NCBI GenBank assembly: GCA_021325655.1
Contig: JAJPGT010000086.1
Location: 1 to 52,359, forward strand
Direction: 5' to 3'
DNA from: Pseudomonadota bacterium
GTDB lineage: Bacteria > Chloroflexota > UBA6077 > JAJPGT01
DNA length: 52,359 bases
Positions within the stretch are counted from its first letter, which is position 1; each line of letters starts with the position of its first letter. The notes under the pieces are model-generated. The model ran no database searches, was not told the DNA's origin, and was given only the letters and a program-made list of their open reading frames with translations. Shown here piece after piece: positions 41,497-50,888 of the stretch. A program made the translations under genes and the position numbers.

Positions 41497-42618
41497 TCAG
41501 TCCTCCAGAGTGGGCGAGTAGCTGGTCTCGTTGCGGTCGCGATCGGCCCGGCGCTCCAGGGCGAGCTGGATCAGACGATCGATCAGGTCCGGGTAGCTGA
41601 TCCCGCTCGCTTCCCAGAGCTTCGGATACATGCTGATGGTGGTGAAGCCGGGAATCGTGTTGATCTCGTTGACGAACAGCTCGCCCGTCTCCCTGTCGAG
41701 GAAGAAGTCGACCCGGGCCATGCCGGCGGCATCGATCGCCTTGAACGCGGCGATCGCGAGCTGGCGGACGCGCTGCGCGAGGTCGTCGTCGATCTCCGCC
41801 GGGATGAGCAGCTCTGAATCGTCGTCGATGTACTTGGCGCGGTAGTCATAGAACTCCCGCCGGGGGCGAATCTCGCCGACGATGCTGGCGATCGGAGCAT
41901 CGTTGCCCAGCACGCTGCACTCCAGCTCCCGCGCCTGCACCGCCCGCTCGGCCATGATCTTGCGATCGTAGCGCGCCGCTTCCCGCAGCCCCCGCTCCAG
42001 TTCGGCGCGGTTGCGGCACTTGGAGACACCGACGCTGGAGCCCAGATTAGCTGGCTTGACAAAGCAAGGATAGCCAAGGCGTGCCTCGATCTGACAAAGA
42101 TATGGCTCGGGGTCGCGCTCCAGCTCTGGCCGCAGCAGCAGGAGCCAATCGACCACCGGCAGGCCGGCGGCGCGGAACAGCGTCTTCATGATCGCCTTGT
42201 CCATCCCGGCGGCCGAGCCCAGCACCCCGGAACCGACGTAGGGGATTCCGGCCAGCTCGAACAATCCCTGGATCGTCCCGTCCTCGCCGTAGGGTCCGTG
42301 CAGTACCGGGAACACCACGTCTAGCGGCTCGAGCGTGCGCGGCGCGACCAGCCCCGCGGACGTGTCGAGCCGGACCAGGCCCCGCGTGCTCGGGTCCGGC
42401 AGCAGCGACGCGGGGGTAAGCGCCTCGGCGGTGCCCGAGGCGAGCGCGTGCAGCGGATCGCCTCCCACGATCCAGCGTCCCTGCTTGGTGATACCGATCG
42501 GCACCGGCTCGTAGCGCTCGCGATCGATGTGGCTGAGGATCGAGCGGGCCGAGGCGAGCGAAACCTCGTGCTCGCCGGAACGGCCTCCGAAGATGACGCC
42601 AACGCGAATCTTCCGCAT
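41497..42618 (-). CDS. ddl: D-alanine--D-alanine ligase
   Basis: The 373-residue ATP-grasp ligase starts MRKIRVGVIFGGRSGEHEVS, the Ddl N terminus, with KPANLGSSVGVSK in the ATP site and FVNEINTIPGFTTISMYPKLW near the end. It makes the D-Ala-D-Ala dipeptide for peptidoglycan. The active-site sequence and IPGFT loop fit the classic Ddl, not a VanA-type ligase. It is divergent from the small membrane protein / FtsH-like pair. Confidence 0.95.
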   Translation of the reverse strand: MRKIRVGVIFGGRSGEHEVSLASARSILSHIDRERYEPVPIGITKQGRWIVGGDPLHALASGTAEALTPASLLPDPSTRGLVRLDTSAGLVAPRTLEPLDVVFPVLHGPYGEDGTIQGLFELAGIPYVGSGVLGSAAGMDKAIMKTLFRAAGLPVVDWLLLLRPELERDPEPYLCQIEARLGYPCFVKPANLGSSVGVSKCRNRAELERGLREAARYDRKIMAERAVQARELECSVLGNDAPIASIVGEIRPRREFYDYRAKYIDDDSELLIPAEIDDDLAQRVRQLAIAAFKAIDAAGMARVDFFLDRETGELFVNEINTIPGFTTISMYPKLWEASGISYPDLIDRLIQLALERRADRDRNETSYSPTLED

Positions 42619-42721
42619 GATGGCTTGCGTACTCCCTTGCAGAGCTAGGTCCAGAACCCGGTACCGCTGGGCTGGCTGCGCGGACCAGAGCGCGAGAAAT
42701 GCCGAGTGTCGAATACCCCTA

Positions 42722-42730
42722 TGCTACAAT
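42722..42730 (+). promoter_or_regulatory. Extended -10 for the FtsH-like operon
   Basis: TGCTACAAT (TGn plus TACAAT, five of six) at 42722-42730, 116 bases before the ATG at 42847, with no good -35. The pattern matches the extended -10 elements of recA and the element genes. Confidence 0.5.
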
Positions 42731-42846
42731 CCGGACCTCGAGAGTCTCGGCGAGGCTCCCAGCCACGCAGCGAGCGGGAGAGCGAACCTGGCACAGCGCT
42801 TGCGCCCCAGCCCCCTGACGAGGGGACGCCCTAGCAGGAGGCCACA

Positions 42847-43344
42847 ATGATTGGCCGCATTGTCAAGCGCGTGCTCCATCGGGTGATCCGGGCGCTGATT
42901 GTCAACCGGGCGCTGACGGCTGCATTCGTCCTGATCCTGTTCGCCGTCATCGGCTTCGGGGTGTACCAGATCGCGGCTGGTGCAAGCCTGGCCCTCCACG
43001 TGCCGGGTGGCAAGGCCTCTTCGAGCAGCGCCGCCGAAGACTTCTTGAAGGGCAACCAGACCTACGACGCGAGCCTTATCTGGAATTCCTTCAGCGACGA
43101 TAACAAGAAGCGCTATGAAGCGCTCGGCGGCCTCCAGGCGCTCCAGGCACAGTTGAACGCGGCCCGCGAGGCTGGCAGCAAGCTGGAGCAGTATACCTAC
43201 ATTGGCAAGCAGGATCTTCCCGACGGAACCTCGATGCAGTTCTATCTGGTCGCATCGCGCGGGCCGCAATCGGGGGGGCAGGTAGAATACGTCCCATACG
43301 TATTCACGATAGATCAGAGCGGCAAGATCGCCAGGGTGCAATAA
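42847..43344 (+). CDS. Small single-span membrane protein, unknown function
   Basis: The ATG at 42847 has AGGAGG five bases upstream. The 165-residue product has a basic N terminus (IGRIVKRVLHRVIRALIVNR), one span (about 23-45) and an extracytoplasmic domain of mixed alpha/beta type, including SAAEDFLKGNQTYDASLIWNSF and EYVPYVFTIDQSGKI. It may be a NTF2-like or DUF-type fold. It precedes the FtsH-like protease gene by 10 bases with its own good ribosome binding site, so the two proteins are probably made together and may interact; the exposed domain could stand in for the periplasmic domain missing from its neighbour. Confidence 0.8.
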   Translation: MIGRIVKRVLHRVIRALIVNRALTAAFVLILFAVIGFGVYQIAAGASLALHVPGGKASSSSAAEDFLKGNQTYDASLIWNSFSDDNKKRYEALGGLQALQAQLNAAREAGSKLEQYTYIGKQDLPDGTSMQFYLVASRGPQSGGQVEYVPYVFTIDQSGKIARVQ

Positions 43345-43354
43345 GGAGCAGCGC

Positions 43355-45166
43355 ATGAGTACACAGGCGGCGCCGATCGGGGAATACGACGAGCTCGATC
43401 GTAAGATCGATTCCTTCCTGAGCCGGCTCGGGGCGCTGTTCCGCTTCCTGCTGGTTCTGGTCGCGATCGGGCTTGTGCTCTGGTTCCTGGTAATCCCGAA
43501 CTGGGAGACCTGGGGTCCCTACATCTTCATGGGGCTGTACCTGATCTTCCAGCTCTTCTTTGCGATCCTGTTCGGGATTATCCAGTTCGTTGCTATCTTC
43601 TGGTTCCTGGGGCGCCCCAGGATTTACTGGGTGATGCCAGGTGAAACGGGCGTGGGCTTCAAGGACTACAAGGGCAACCCGGAGGTCTTGGAGGCAGCGC
43701 GCCAGGTGACGACGCTGGTCAAGGGCGTAAAGAACTTCGAGGCGATGGGCGGCCAGCCAATCCGCGGCCTGCTGCTCGTTGGCCCGCCCGGCACTGGCAA
43801 GTCCTATCTGGGTCAGGCGATCTCGACCGAGGCGGGTGTCCCGTTTGGATATATGTCGGCCCCGAGCATCATGGGTATGTTCTGGGGTATGGACATGCTG
43901 CGGGTGATGACGCTGTACAACAAGGCGCGCAAGCTCGCTCGGAAGTACGGCGCCTGCATCCTGTTCATCGACGAGATCGATGCGATCGGCAAGGCGCGCA
44001 CCTCGCAAGTGCCGGGCATGGGCGCGATGGGAATGATGTTCGGCGGCGGCAACGGCGCGCTCAACGAGCTGCTGAACCAGATGGATCCGCTGCCGCGAGA
44101 TACCTTCAAGAACCGCATCCTCCGCAAGCTGGGGCTGCGGTCGGGCCGGGCAAAGGAATACCCGGTGCTCACTATCGCCGCCACCAACATCGCCGAGGTG
44201 CTGGATCCGGCGCTGCTGCGCCCCGGCCGCTTCGACCGCAAGATCATCGTCGACCATCCGGATGCGGATGGTCGACGGGAGATCATCGAGTATTACCTGG
44301 CGAAGGTGAAGCACGAAGATATGCCGATCGAGCGGATGGTCGGCGACACCATCGGCTACACCCCGGTCACGATCAAATTCGTGATCAACGAGGCGGTGGT
44401 GCGGGCACACTGGGAGGGCCGGGAGAAGATCAACTACCTGGACTTCCAGCGCGCGGTAGAGGCGCACGAGTGGGGCCTGCGGCAGCCAATCCGCAGCATG
44501 TCCAAGGAGGAGAAGCGCCGCATCGCCTATCACGAGGCCGGCCACGCGGTCGCGGCGGTCCTGCTCTGGCCGGAGCACCTGCGGGTCTCCAAAGCGACTA
44601 TCGTCCGCCACGGCTCCGCGCTCGGCCTGGTCGGCTCCAAGCCGCTAGAGGAACGCCACACCACCACCAAGGAAGAGCTGCTGGCGCAGATCCAGGTCTC
44701 GCTGGCCAGCCGTGCCGCCGAGCAGATCTTCCTCGGGATCGAGATGTCGGGGGCGCATCACGACCTGCAGAACGCTACCCGCATCGCCGACTTCATCGTT
44801 CGCCAGCTTGGCATGAACGGGACACTCTACCAGCCCACCGCCCTCGGCCACTTGCAGCCTGACAGCCAGGAGAAGTGGGTGATCGAGGATCTGCTGGAAG
44901 AGCAGTTCAAGCAGGTAAAGGCGCTGCTGAACGAGCACTACGACGCCGTGGTCGCCGTGGCCGAGGCGCTCCTGGAGCGCGAGGAGCTACAGGGCGACGA
45001 AATCCGGGAGATCATCGAGCAGGCGGATCGCGTCAGCACCCGCAACGGCCAGGCGACCGGCCGTGGCGGACGGCCGGACCGGGTGCCGGTACCGTTCCCT
45101 GGGCTCCAGCCGAAGGTGGCAGCGTTCGTGCCGCGGCGGGAACTCCACGGCAAGGATAAGTCCTAG
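43355..45166 (+). CDS. Divergent FtsH-like AAA metalloprotease without periplasmic domain
   Basis: The ATG at 43355 (GGAG seven bases upstream) gives 603 residues. Two closely spaced spans (about 31-48 and 55-85) are joined by only a short loop; the ~75-residue periplasmic domain of canonical FtsH is absent. AAA motifs: Walker A GPPGTGKS (143-150), Walker B ILFIDEID (202-209) and the arginine-finger region [14 protein letters not shown] (282-295). The pore loop reads MFWGM (175-179) instead of FVG. A Met/Gly-rich insertion (about 219-234) and a longer stretch follow Walker B. The protease motif HEAGH (393-397) and Asp470 are intact, so it is probably active. A true ftsH is elsewhere in the window. 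Confidence 0.9.
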   Translation: MSTQAAPIGEYDELDRKIDSFLSRLGALFRFLLVLVAIGLVLWFLVIPNWETWGPYIFMGLYLIFQLFFAILFGIIQFVAIFWFLGRPRIYWVMPGETGVGFKDYKGNPEVLEAARQVTTLVKGVKNFEAMGGQPIRGLLLVGPPGTGKSYLGQAISTEAGVPFGYMSAPSIMGMFWGMDMLRVMTLYNKARKLARKYGACILFIDEIDAIGKARTSQVPGMGAMGMMFGGGNGALNELLNQMDPLPRDTFKNRILRKLGLRSGRAKEYPVLTIAATNIAEVLDPALLRPGRFDRKIIVDHPDADGRREIIEYYLAKVKHEDMPIERMVGDTIGYTPVTIKFVINEAVVRAHWEGREKINYLDFQRAVEAHEWGLRQPIRSMSKEEKRRIAYHEAGHAVAAVLLWPEHLRVSKATIVRHGSALGLVGSKPLEERHTTTKEELLAQIQVSLASRAAEQIFLGIEMSGAHHDLQNATRIADFIVRQLGMNGTLYQPTALGHLQPDSQEKWVIEDLLEEQFKQVKALLNEHYDAVVAVAEALLEREELQGDEIREIIEQADRVSTRNGQATGRGGRPDRVPVPFPGLQPKVAAFVPRRELHGKDKS

Positions 45167-45191
45167 CCCGCTCCATCCTCCCACCCTTCCC

Positions 45192-45219
45192 ACAGGGCCG
45201 CCCGGCTGGGCGGCCCTGT
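45192..45219 (+). terminator. Perfect 12-bp hairpin after the FtsH-like gene
   Basis: ACAGGGCCGCCC-GGCT-GGGCGGCCCTGT is a perfect 12-bp stem with a four-base loop, 26 bases after the stop. The following CGCGTT is only weakly T-rich, but the stem strength and position suggest a terminator separating this operon from the DUF4331 gene. Confidence 0.72.
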
Positions 45220-45391
45220 CGCGTTGGAGCGGGGCTCGGGGCAGCCAGAAATCCGTGATCCGCCTCCGGCGAGGCTGCGTACTGACAGATGGACCCGGGG
45301 ATGCAGCGCTCGGGGCCAGGCGAAGGGAGCGCGGCGGCCGACGCGAGCCACGTGCCGTCATTCCGCTGCGACGACGGAAAGGAGTCCTCCC

Positions 45392-46819
45392 GTGAGGCGA
45401 CCTCTCGCCGCGCTCGGCGCGGTAGCTGTCACCGCGGGTCTGCTCGCAGGAAGCCTGGCGGCGCCACTCGCCGGGGCGTCCAGCCACCGCGAGGCCCCGC
45501 TCATCAGCAAGGATCCGACGGTGGACAACACGGACCTGTACGCGTTCGTGAGTCCTGACCAGCCGGACACGGTCACCATCATCGCCGACTACATCCCCCT
45601 CGAAGCCCCGGCCGGCGGGCCGAACTTCTACAGCTTCGACGGAACGGCGCGGTACGAGATCCACGTCGACAACACCGGCGATGGCCAGGACGACATTACC
45701 TACCGGTTCACCTTCAATACCAAGGTCCGCAACTACCACACGTTCCTGTACAACACCAACACGATCAACTCCCTGGATGACCCGGACTGGAACGAGCCCC
45801 AGTTCTACAGCGTGACTCGCATCGAGCATGGTGTCACGACCAGCCTGGGGAGCGGCCTGACTACCCCGCCCGTCAACATTGGCCCGCGCTCGACCCCGAA
45901 TTACGATTCGCTCGCCGCCGCGGCGGTTCACACCCTCAACAACGGGATCAAGGTGTTCGCCGGGCAGCGGGATGACCCGTTCTTCGTCGATCTGGGGTCG
46001 ATCTTCGACCTGCTCGGGCTCCGCCCATTCAACAACCTGCACCTCATTCCACTGCCTACCGCTCCGGGCGTGGATGCCGTGGCCGGGTACAACACCCATG
46101 TGATCGCGATGCAGATCCCGATCACTCAGCTCACCCGCGACCACAAGCCCCCGACCGGCCCCACCGACCCGCGTGCGGTGATCGGCATCTACGCCAGCGC
46201 CAGCCGGGCCCGGACCACCGTGCTCAACGGCGATGGCACCACCACCCTGCAGGGCGACGCAGTCCAGGTCTCCCGCCTGGGCAACCCGCTGATCAACGAG
46301 GTCATCATCCCGCTCGGGATGAAGGACTACTGGAACGCGCAGGAGCCGGCGAATGACGCCCAGTTCGTGAAGTTCTACACCAGCCCCGAGATCGCCGGGC
46401 TGATCAACCTGCTCTACCCCTCGCTGCCGGACACCCCGACCACGCAGCGCACCGACCTGGTTGAGGTACTCCTCACCGGGATCCCCGGGGTGAACTTCAC
46501 CGGGAAGACCCCGGCCGACCTGCTGCGGCTGAACATGGCCATTCCACCGTCGGCCGCGGTGGGCCAGGGCAATCGGCTGGGCGCGCTCGCCGGCGACCTG
46601 GCCGGGTTCCCGAATGGGCGACGCCTGGAGGACGACGTCGTGGACATTGAGCTCCGCGCCGCCGCCTGCGGCTACGGCGACTTCCTGGCCGGGCTGCTCG
46701 GACTGTGCAACCTCAGCCCGAACAACACCCTCGGCGACGGGGTCGATACCAACGACCTGCCGTTCATGCAGACGTTCCCCTACGTGTCGACGCCGCACGA
46801 CGGCTACAGCAGCAGCTAG
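45392..46819 (+). CDS. Secreted DUF4331 family protein
   Basis: The GTG at 45392 (GGAG upstream) gives 475 residues beginning with a signal peptide (VRRPLAALGAVAVTAGLLAG, cleaved after about residue 30 at AGA). SSHREAPLISKDPTVDNTDLYAFV is the DUF4331 signature, and the rest is beta-rich with repeated NTDLY/FVS-type strands and HxE/Asp-rich loops. DUF4331 proteins are exported proteins of unknown function that often sit beside TPR proteins, as here. It may bind or process something at the cell surface. Confidence 0.88.
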   Translation: MRRPLAALGAVAVTAGLLAGSLAAPLAGASSHREAPLISKDPTVDNTDLYAFVSPDQPDTVTIIADYIPLEAPAGGPNFYSFDGTARYEIHVDNTGDGQDDITYRFTFNTKVRNYHTFLYNTNTINSLDDPDWNEPQFYSVTRIEHGVTTSLGSGLTTPPVNIGPRSTPNYDSLAAAAVHTLNNGIKVFAGQRDDPFFVDLGSIFDLLGLRPFNNLHLIPLPTAPGVDAVAGYNTHVIAMQIPITQLTRDHKPPTGPTDPRAVIGIYASASRARTTVLNGDGTTTLQGDAVQVSRLGNPLINEVIIPLGMKDYWNAQEPANDAQFVKFYTSPEIAGLINLLYPSLPDTPTTQRTDLVEVLLTGIPGVNFTGKTPADLLRLNMAIPPSAAVGQGNRLGALAGDLAGFPNGRRLEDDVVDIELRAAACGYGDFLAGLLGLCNLSPNNTLGDGVDTNDLPFMQTFPYVSTPHDGYSSS

Positions 46820-46825
46820 CCAGCC

Positions 46826-46869
46826 GCCGGGGGAGAGACGGCGTCTCGAGCGCTAATCTCTCCCCCGGC
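46826..46869 (+). terminator. Long stem-loop between DUF4331 and TPR genes
   Basis: GCCGGGGGAGAGA (46826-46838) pairs perfectly with TCTCTCCCCCGGC (46857-46869), a 13-bp stem with an 18-base loop. No T-run follows. It may reduce readthrough or protect the 3' end of the DUF4331 mRNA, allowing more of it than of the TPR protein. Confidence 0.6.
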
Positions 46870-46916
46870 CCTTCAGACACTCTCGGATTCCCCATTACCC
46901 GCAAGGAGCGCTGGCC

Positions 46917-48275
46917 GTGATCCACCTCCCCGCCGCCCCCGGCCCGCCACTGCACCGCGGTGCGCTGGCCGTCGCGCTGGTCGTCATCCTGTTTGTCGCC
47001 GCGTACCTTGCCAGCTCGGCGGTGGCGCCGCGGCTGTTCCCGCAGCACGTCCCGGCGGCGGCTCTGCCAGGCGCTGACGTGGCCTCCGGCGCCGTGTCTC
47101 AGCTCGATCGGCAGATCGGGACGCTCCAGGAGCGGCTGCGGCAGCGCCCGGACGACACGCAGGCCGCGACTGCGCTCGGGCTGGCCTACCTGCAGAAGGT
47201 CCGCGACGTCGCGGATCCCAGCTACTATCCCCGCGCCGAGGCGTTGCTCCAGCAGGCGTACCAGCAGGCGCCCAACGACGCCGACACGCTGATCGGACTG
47301 GGCACCCTCGCGCTCGCCCGGCACCAGTTCCAGGATGGGCTGACGTGGGGGCAGCGCGCCGTTGCCGCCGCCCCATCCAAAGCGGAGGCCTACGGGGTGA
47401 TGGCCGACGCCCTCACCGAGCTCGGCCGCTACGACGACGCGGTGGCCGCGCTCCAGCAGATGATCGACCTGCGTCCCGAGCAGGCTTCCTACGCCCGCGT
47501 CTCGTACGCGCGCGAGCTGCATGGTGACGTCGACGGCGCTATCCAGGCGATGCAGCTCGCGGTGGAGAGCGGGGTTCAGGGTACGGAAGGCACTGAATGG
47601 ACCCGGATCCAGCTTGGGCATCTGCTGTTCAACAGCGGCGAGCTCAGCGCGGCGGAGCGCGCCTACCAGGATGCCCTGGCCCGCTCCCCGGGCTACGTGC
47701 ACGCGAAGGGCGGGCTGGCCCGGATTGCCGCCGCGCGGGGTGACTACGAGCGGGCGATCCAGCTCTACCGCGAGGCCGTGGAGGTCATGCCCCTGCCGGA
47801 GCTGGTCATTCGTCTCGCCGAGGTGGAGAGGGTGGCTGGCAAGGTCGACGCCGCGGCGCGCGACGAGTCGCTCGTGCGCGCCGAAGAGCAGCTCTACGCC
47901 GCCAACGGGGTAGACGTGGACCTGGAGCTGGCGCTGTTCGACGCCGATCACGGACTGAACGTGCCGGACGCGGTCGCCCACCTCCGCACCGTCTGGGCGC
48001 AGCGGCAGAGCGTTCAGGTGGCGGATGCGCTCGGCTGGGCGCTCTACAAGGACGGACAGTGCCAGGAGGCGGATAGCTACGCCCGGCAGGCGCTCCGGCT
48101 CGGCACCCGTGACGCCCTGATGCGCTTCCACGCCGGCGAGATCGCCGTCTGCCTCGGTGACCGCGAGCGCGGGGCGGCGCTGCTCCAGGAGGCGCTCCGG
48201 ATCAACCCGTTCTTCTCCCCGCTGTACGCACCCCAAGCGCGCGCGACGCTCCAGACGCTGGCCAGGCAGGGGTAG
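46917..48275 (+). CDS. Membrane-anchored TPR protein
   Basis: A GTG at 46917 (AAGGAG eleven bases upstream) gives 452 residues: one N-terminal span (about 18-38) and roughly eight tetratricopeptide repeats, for example [33 protein letters not shown] and [20 protein letters not shown] sequence. It is probably exported and membrane-anchored, presenting a TPR solenoid outside the cell membrane as a scaffold for the preceding DUF4331 protein. The pairing of DUF4331 and TPR genes is recurrent; the mechanism is unknown. Confidence 0.87.
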   Translation: MIHLPAAPGPPLHRGALAVALVVILFVAAYLASSAVAPRLFPQHVPAAALPGADVASGAVSQLDRQIGTLQERLRQRPDDTQAATALGLAYLQKVRDVADPSYYPRAEALLQQAYQQAPNDADTLIGLGTLALARHQFQDGLTWGQRAVAAAPSKAEAYGVMADALTELGRYDDAVAALQQMIDLRPEQASYARVSYARELHGDVDGAIQAMQLAVESGVQGTEGTEWTRIQLGHLLFNSGELSAAERAYQDALARSPGYVHAKGGLARIAAARGDYERAIQLYREAVEVMPLPELVIRLAEVERVAGKVDAAARDESLVRAEEQLYAANGVDVDLELALFDADHGLNVPDAVAHLRTVWAQRQSVQVADALGWALYKDGQCQEADSYARQALRLGTRDALMRFHAGEIAVCLGDRERGAALLQEALRINPFFSPLYAPQARATLQTLARQG

Positions 48276-48284
48276 CCAGGCGCC

Positions 48285-50072
48285 TCAGCCGCGAGGCGAG
48301 GGCGCGGCTGCGGCCGCCTGCCCGCGCTTCAGCGCCGCGGCGCGGTCGATCAGTTCGCGAGCGCTCGCCAGCGCTGACAGACTCGGCTGTGGGCCGGCGA
48401 GCATCGCTGCCAGCTCCGCGATCCGCTCCTCGCCCTCCAGCGGCTGCACCTGGGTCTGGTTGCGGCCGCCGCGTTGCTGCTTAGAGACCAGCAGGTGCTG
48501 GTCGGCGAAGGCCGCTACCTGGGGCAAGTGGGTGACGCATAGCACCTGGTGCGTCCTCGACAGCTCCCAGAGCTTCTGCCCGACTACCCCCGCTTTGCGG
48601 CCGCCCACTCCCACATCCACCTCGTCGAAGATCAGCGTCCCGCGTTGGTCGCCGCTACTCAGCACCGTCTTGATCGCCAGCGACACCCGCGCTAGCTCCC
48701 CGCCGCTGGCCACCTGACCCAGCGGACGCGGCCCCTCAGCCGGATTCGCCGCCAGCAGGAACTCGACCCGGTCGACGCCGGTGGCGTCGAAGCGGAGCGG
48801 AGTCGGCTCACGCCCTGGGAGCGCCACCGGCAGCCCGTCGGCCGCCTCGGCGGTAGAGAAGCTGACCCGGAAGCGCGCTCCTGCCATACCCAGATCACCG
48901 AGCTCCGCCTCGACCCGCCGCTCCAACTCCGCCGCCGCTGCACGGCGCCGGGTGGCGAGTACGGTCGCCAGCTCGGCCGCCTCGGCCGCGAGCGCCTGCT
49001 CCCGCTCGCGCAGCTCGGCCAGGCGCTCGTCGCCGTGCTCGATGCTCGCCAGCCGCCGCCGCGCCTCCGCGAGATAGGCGAGAACGTCGTCCAGCGTCGG
49101 CCCGTACTTACGCTTTAGCCCGGCCAGGACGTGGACGCGCTCTTCGATCGCTTCAAGCTGCGAGGGGTCGGCATCCAGATCGTCCAGGTAGCGGCGGAGG
49201 CCGCGCTCGACGTCCTCCAGTGCGGTCGTCGCCTCGAGCAGTCGTTCGACGTGCGGGCTCAGCGAGGCGTCGAAGCGGGCGGCATCCTGCACCAGCGCCA
49301 GCGCCTCGCCCACTCGGTCCAGGCCGCCGGGCGCCTCGTCGCCGCCTGCGGTGGCCCGGTAGGCGCCGAACACGGCGTTGCGGAGCCGCTCCAGGTTGCG
49401 CAGCCGGGTACGGCGGGCCTGTAGCTCCGCCTCCTCCTCGGGCCGCGGATCGGCGGCGCTGATCTCCTCGATCTGGAAGCGCAGCAGGTCCTGCTCCCGC
49501 AGCGCGGCGCGCTGCTCCGCTAGCAGTGCCTCGATCTCCTCGCGCGCCGCGCGCAGCTCGCGGGCGAGCGCTGCCATCCGCCGCCGCTCGGGACTCAGCC
49601 CGGCGAAGCGGTCGAGCTGGTCGAGCTGGTCACGCGGGCGCAGCAATGACAGGTGCTGGCTCTGGCCGTGGATGTCTACCAGCATCTGGCCGATCCGGGC
49701 GAGCGCGGCCAGCGGCACCGCCCGGCCGTTGATCCGGGCGATGCTGCGAGAACTGCCGGCCCCGGCGATCTCGCGCGAGACGATCAGCAGCCCATCCTCG
49801 AGTTCCAGGCCCAGCTCGTCGAGCACCTCTCTCAACGCCTCGGAGTCCGGAGCGTCCGGCTCCACCGAGAAGACCGCTTCCAGGTAGGCGCGGCTCGCCC
49901 CGGCCCGGACGTCGGTCGGGCCGGCCTTGTCGCCCAGCAGCGCGCTGACCGCGTCAATGAGGATGGACTTGCCCGCGCCCGTCTCGCCCGTGAGCGCGGT
50001 CAGCCCGGGCTGCCACTCGACGGTGAGACGCTCGACGATGGCGAAGTCGCGGATCGTCAGGGACAGGAGCAT
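48285..50072 (-). CDS. recN: DNA repair protein RecN
   Basis: The 595-residue SMC-like ATPase has Walker A GETGAGKS (29-36), long coiled coils (about 155-380), the signature SGGELARVSLAIK and Walker B LIFDEVDVGVGG near 490. RecN gathers DNA ends at double-strand breaks. It follows nadK by 3 bases in a tlyA-nadK-recN operon, a common arrangement. Confidence 0.96.
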   Translation of the reverse strand: MLLSLTIRDFAIVERLTVEWQPGLTALTGETGAGKSILIDAVSALLGDKAGPTDVRAGASRAYLEAVFSVEPDAPDSEALREVLDELGLELEDGLLIVSREIAGAGSSRSIARINGRAVPLAALARIGQMLVDIHGQSQHLSLLRPRDQLDQLDRFAGLSPERRRMAALARELRAAREEIEALLAEQRAALREQDLLRFQIEEISAADPRPEEEAELQARRTRLRNLERLRNAVFGAYRATAGGDEAPGGLDRVGEALALVQDAARFDASLSPHVERLLEATTALEDVERGLRRYLDDLDADPSQLEAIEERVHVLAGLKRKYGPTLDDVLAYLAEARRRLASIEHGDERLAELREREQALAAEAAELATVLATRRRAAAAELERRVEAELGDLGMAGARFRVSFSTAEAADGLPVALPGREPTPLRFDATGVDRVEFLLAANPAEGPRPLGQVASGGELARVSLAIKTVLSSGDQRGTLIFDEVDVGVGGRKAGVVGQKLWELSRTHQVLCVTHLPQVAAFADQHLLVSKQQRGGRNQTQVQPLEGEERIAELAAMLAGPQPSLSALASARELIDRAAALKRGQAAAAAPSPRG

Positions 50073-50075
50073 GCG

Positions 50076-50888
50076 CTACTCCCGACGCGTGAGCCGCGCT
50101 TCCAGCAGCCGGTAGAAGTCAGCCTCCGTGCCAAGGCGCGCGAAGCGGGTCGTCTCCGCTGCCAGCTCGATGCAGACCCGCTCGCCATCGGCGACAGGCA
50201 GGTCCAGGTGCCCGTCAACGGTGAGGATAGCAGGTTGCACGGTGTGCACCACGATCTCGATCCGCGCCTCGCCCGGGACCACGAGCGCGCGAAGCTGCGT
50301 CAGATGCGGCGCGATCGGGACGAGCAGCATTGCGCGCAGCGAGGGCGCCAAGACCGGTCCGCCCGCGGCCAGGGCGTACGCGGTGGAGCCGGTCGGCGTC
50401 GAAACGACGATCCCGTCGCTGGTGTAGCGGGCGAGCAGCGCCCGGTCCACAAAGACGTCCAGCCGGACCGCGCGGGAGGCGGCGCCTCGCCCGACGACGA
50501 CGTCGTTCAGCCCCACCACCTCGGTCGTCCCGTGGCAGGCCCGCAGCATGACGCGCTCGTCCAGGCGATACTGCCGCTCAACGAGCGGCGCCAGCGCCCT
50601 GGGGAGATCCTCGGGGCTCAGCTCGGCCAGGAAGCTGAGCTTGCCCATTTTGATCGGGACGATCGGGATGCCGGTTCCGACCAGCCACGCGGCCGCGCGC
50701 AGCGCGGTGCCGTCGCCGCCGAAGGTGAGGGCGAGAACGAAGCCCAACGGACTGCGCCTGGGCAGGTCCGAGGCGGCTAGCAGCTCAGCGAAGATACCCC
50801 ACTGCGCCAACAGCTCCTGGCAGCGTTCGGCAGCGGCTCGCGTCTCCGGCCGGAACGGCTGGAAGATGAGCGCGAAGCTCTCCCTCAC
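50076..50888 (-). CDS. nadK: NAD kinase
   Basis: A 270-residue NadK with the GGDGT motif (57-61, in TFGGDGTALRAA) and the substrate loop PTGSTAYALAAGGPVLAP near 160-177. It phosphorylates NAD to NADP. Its start overlaps the tlyA stop by 4 bases and its stop is 3 bases before recN. Confidence 0.96.
   Translation of the reverse strand: MRESFALIFQPFRPETRAAAERCQELLAQWGIFAELLAASDLPRRSPLGFVLALTFGGDGTALRAAAWLVGTGIPIVPIKMGKLSFLAELSPEDLPRALAPLVERQYRLDERVMLRACHGTTEVVGLNDVVVGRGAASRAVRLDVFVDRALLARYTSDGIVVSTPTGSTAYALAAGGPVLAPSLRAMLLVPIAPHLTQLRALVVPGEARIEIVVHTVQPAILTVDGHLDLPVADGERVCIELAAETTRFARLGTEADFYRLLEARLTRRE

Noticed and set aside
41497..42618. Vancomycin-resistance type D-Ala-D-lactate ligase
   Set aside because: The active-site sequence fits standard Ddl, and no vanH/vanX-type neighbours are present.
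44987..46798. 603-codon minus-strand frame opposite the FtsH-like and DUF4331 genes
   Set aside because: Gly/Val/Arg-rich shadow without domains; it would span a strong hairpin and two supported plus-strand genes.
46764..48236. 490-codon minus-strand frame opposite the TPR gene
   Set aside because: Antisense of a repeat protein with clear TPR pattern; no motif or ribosome binding site.
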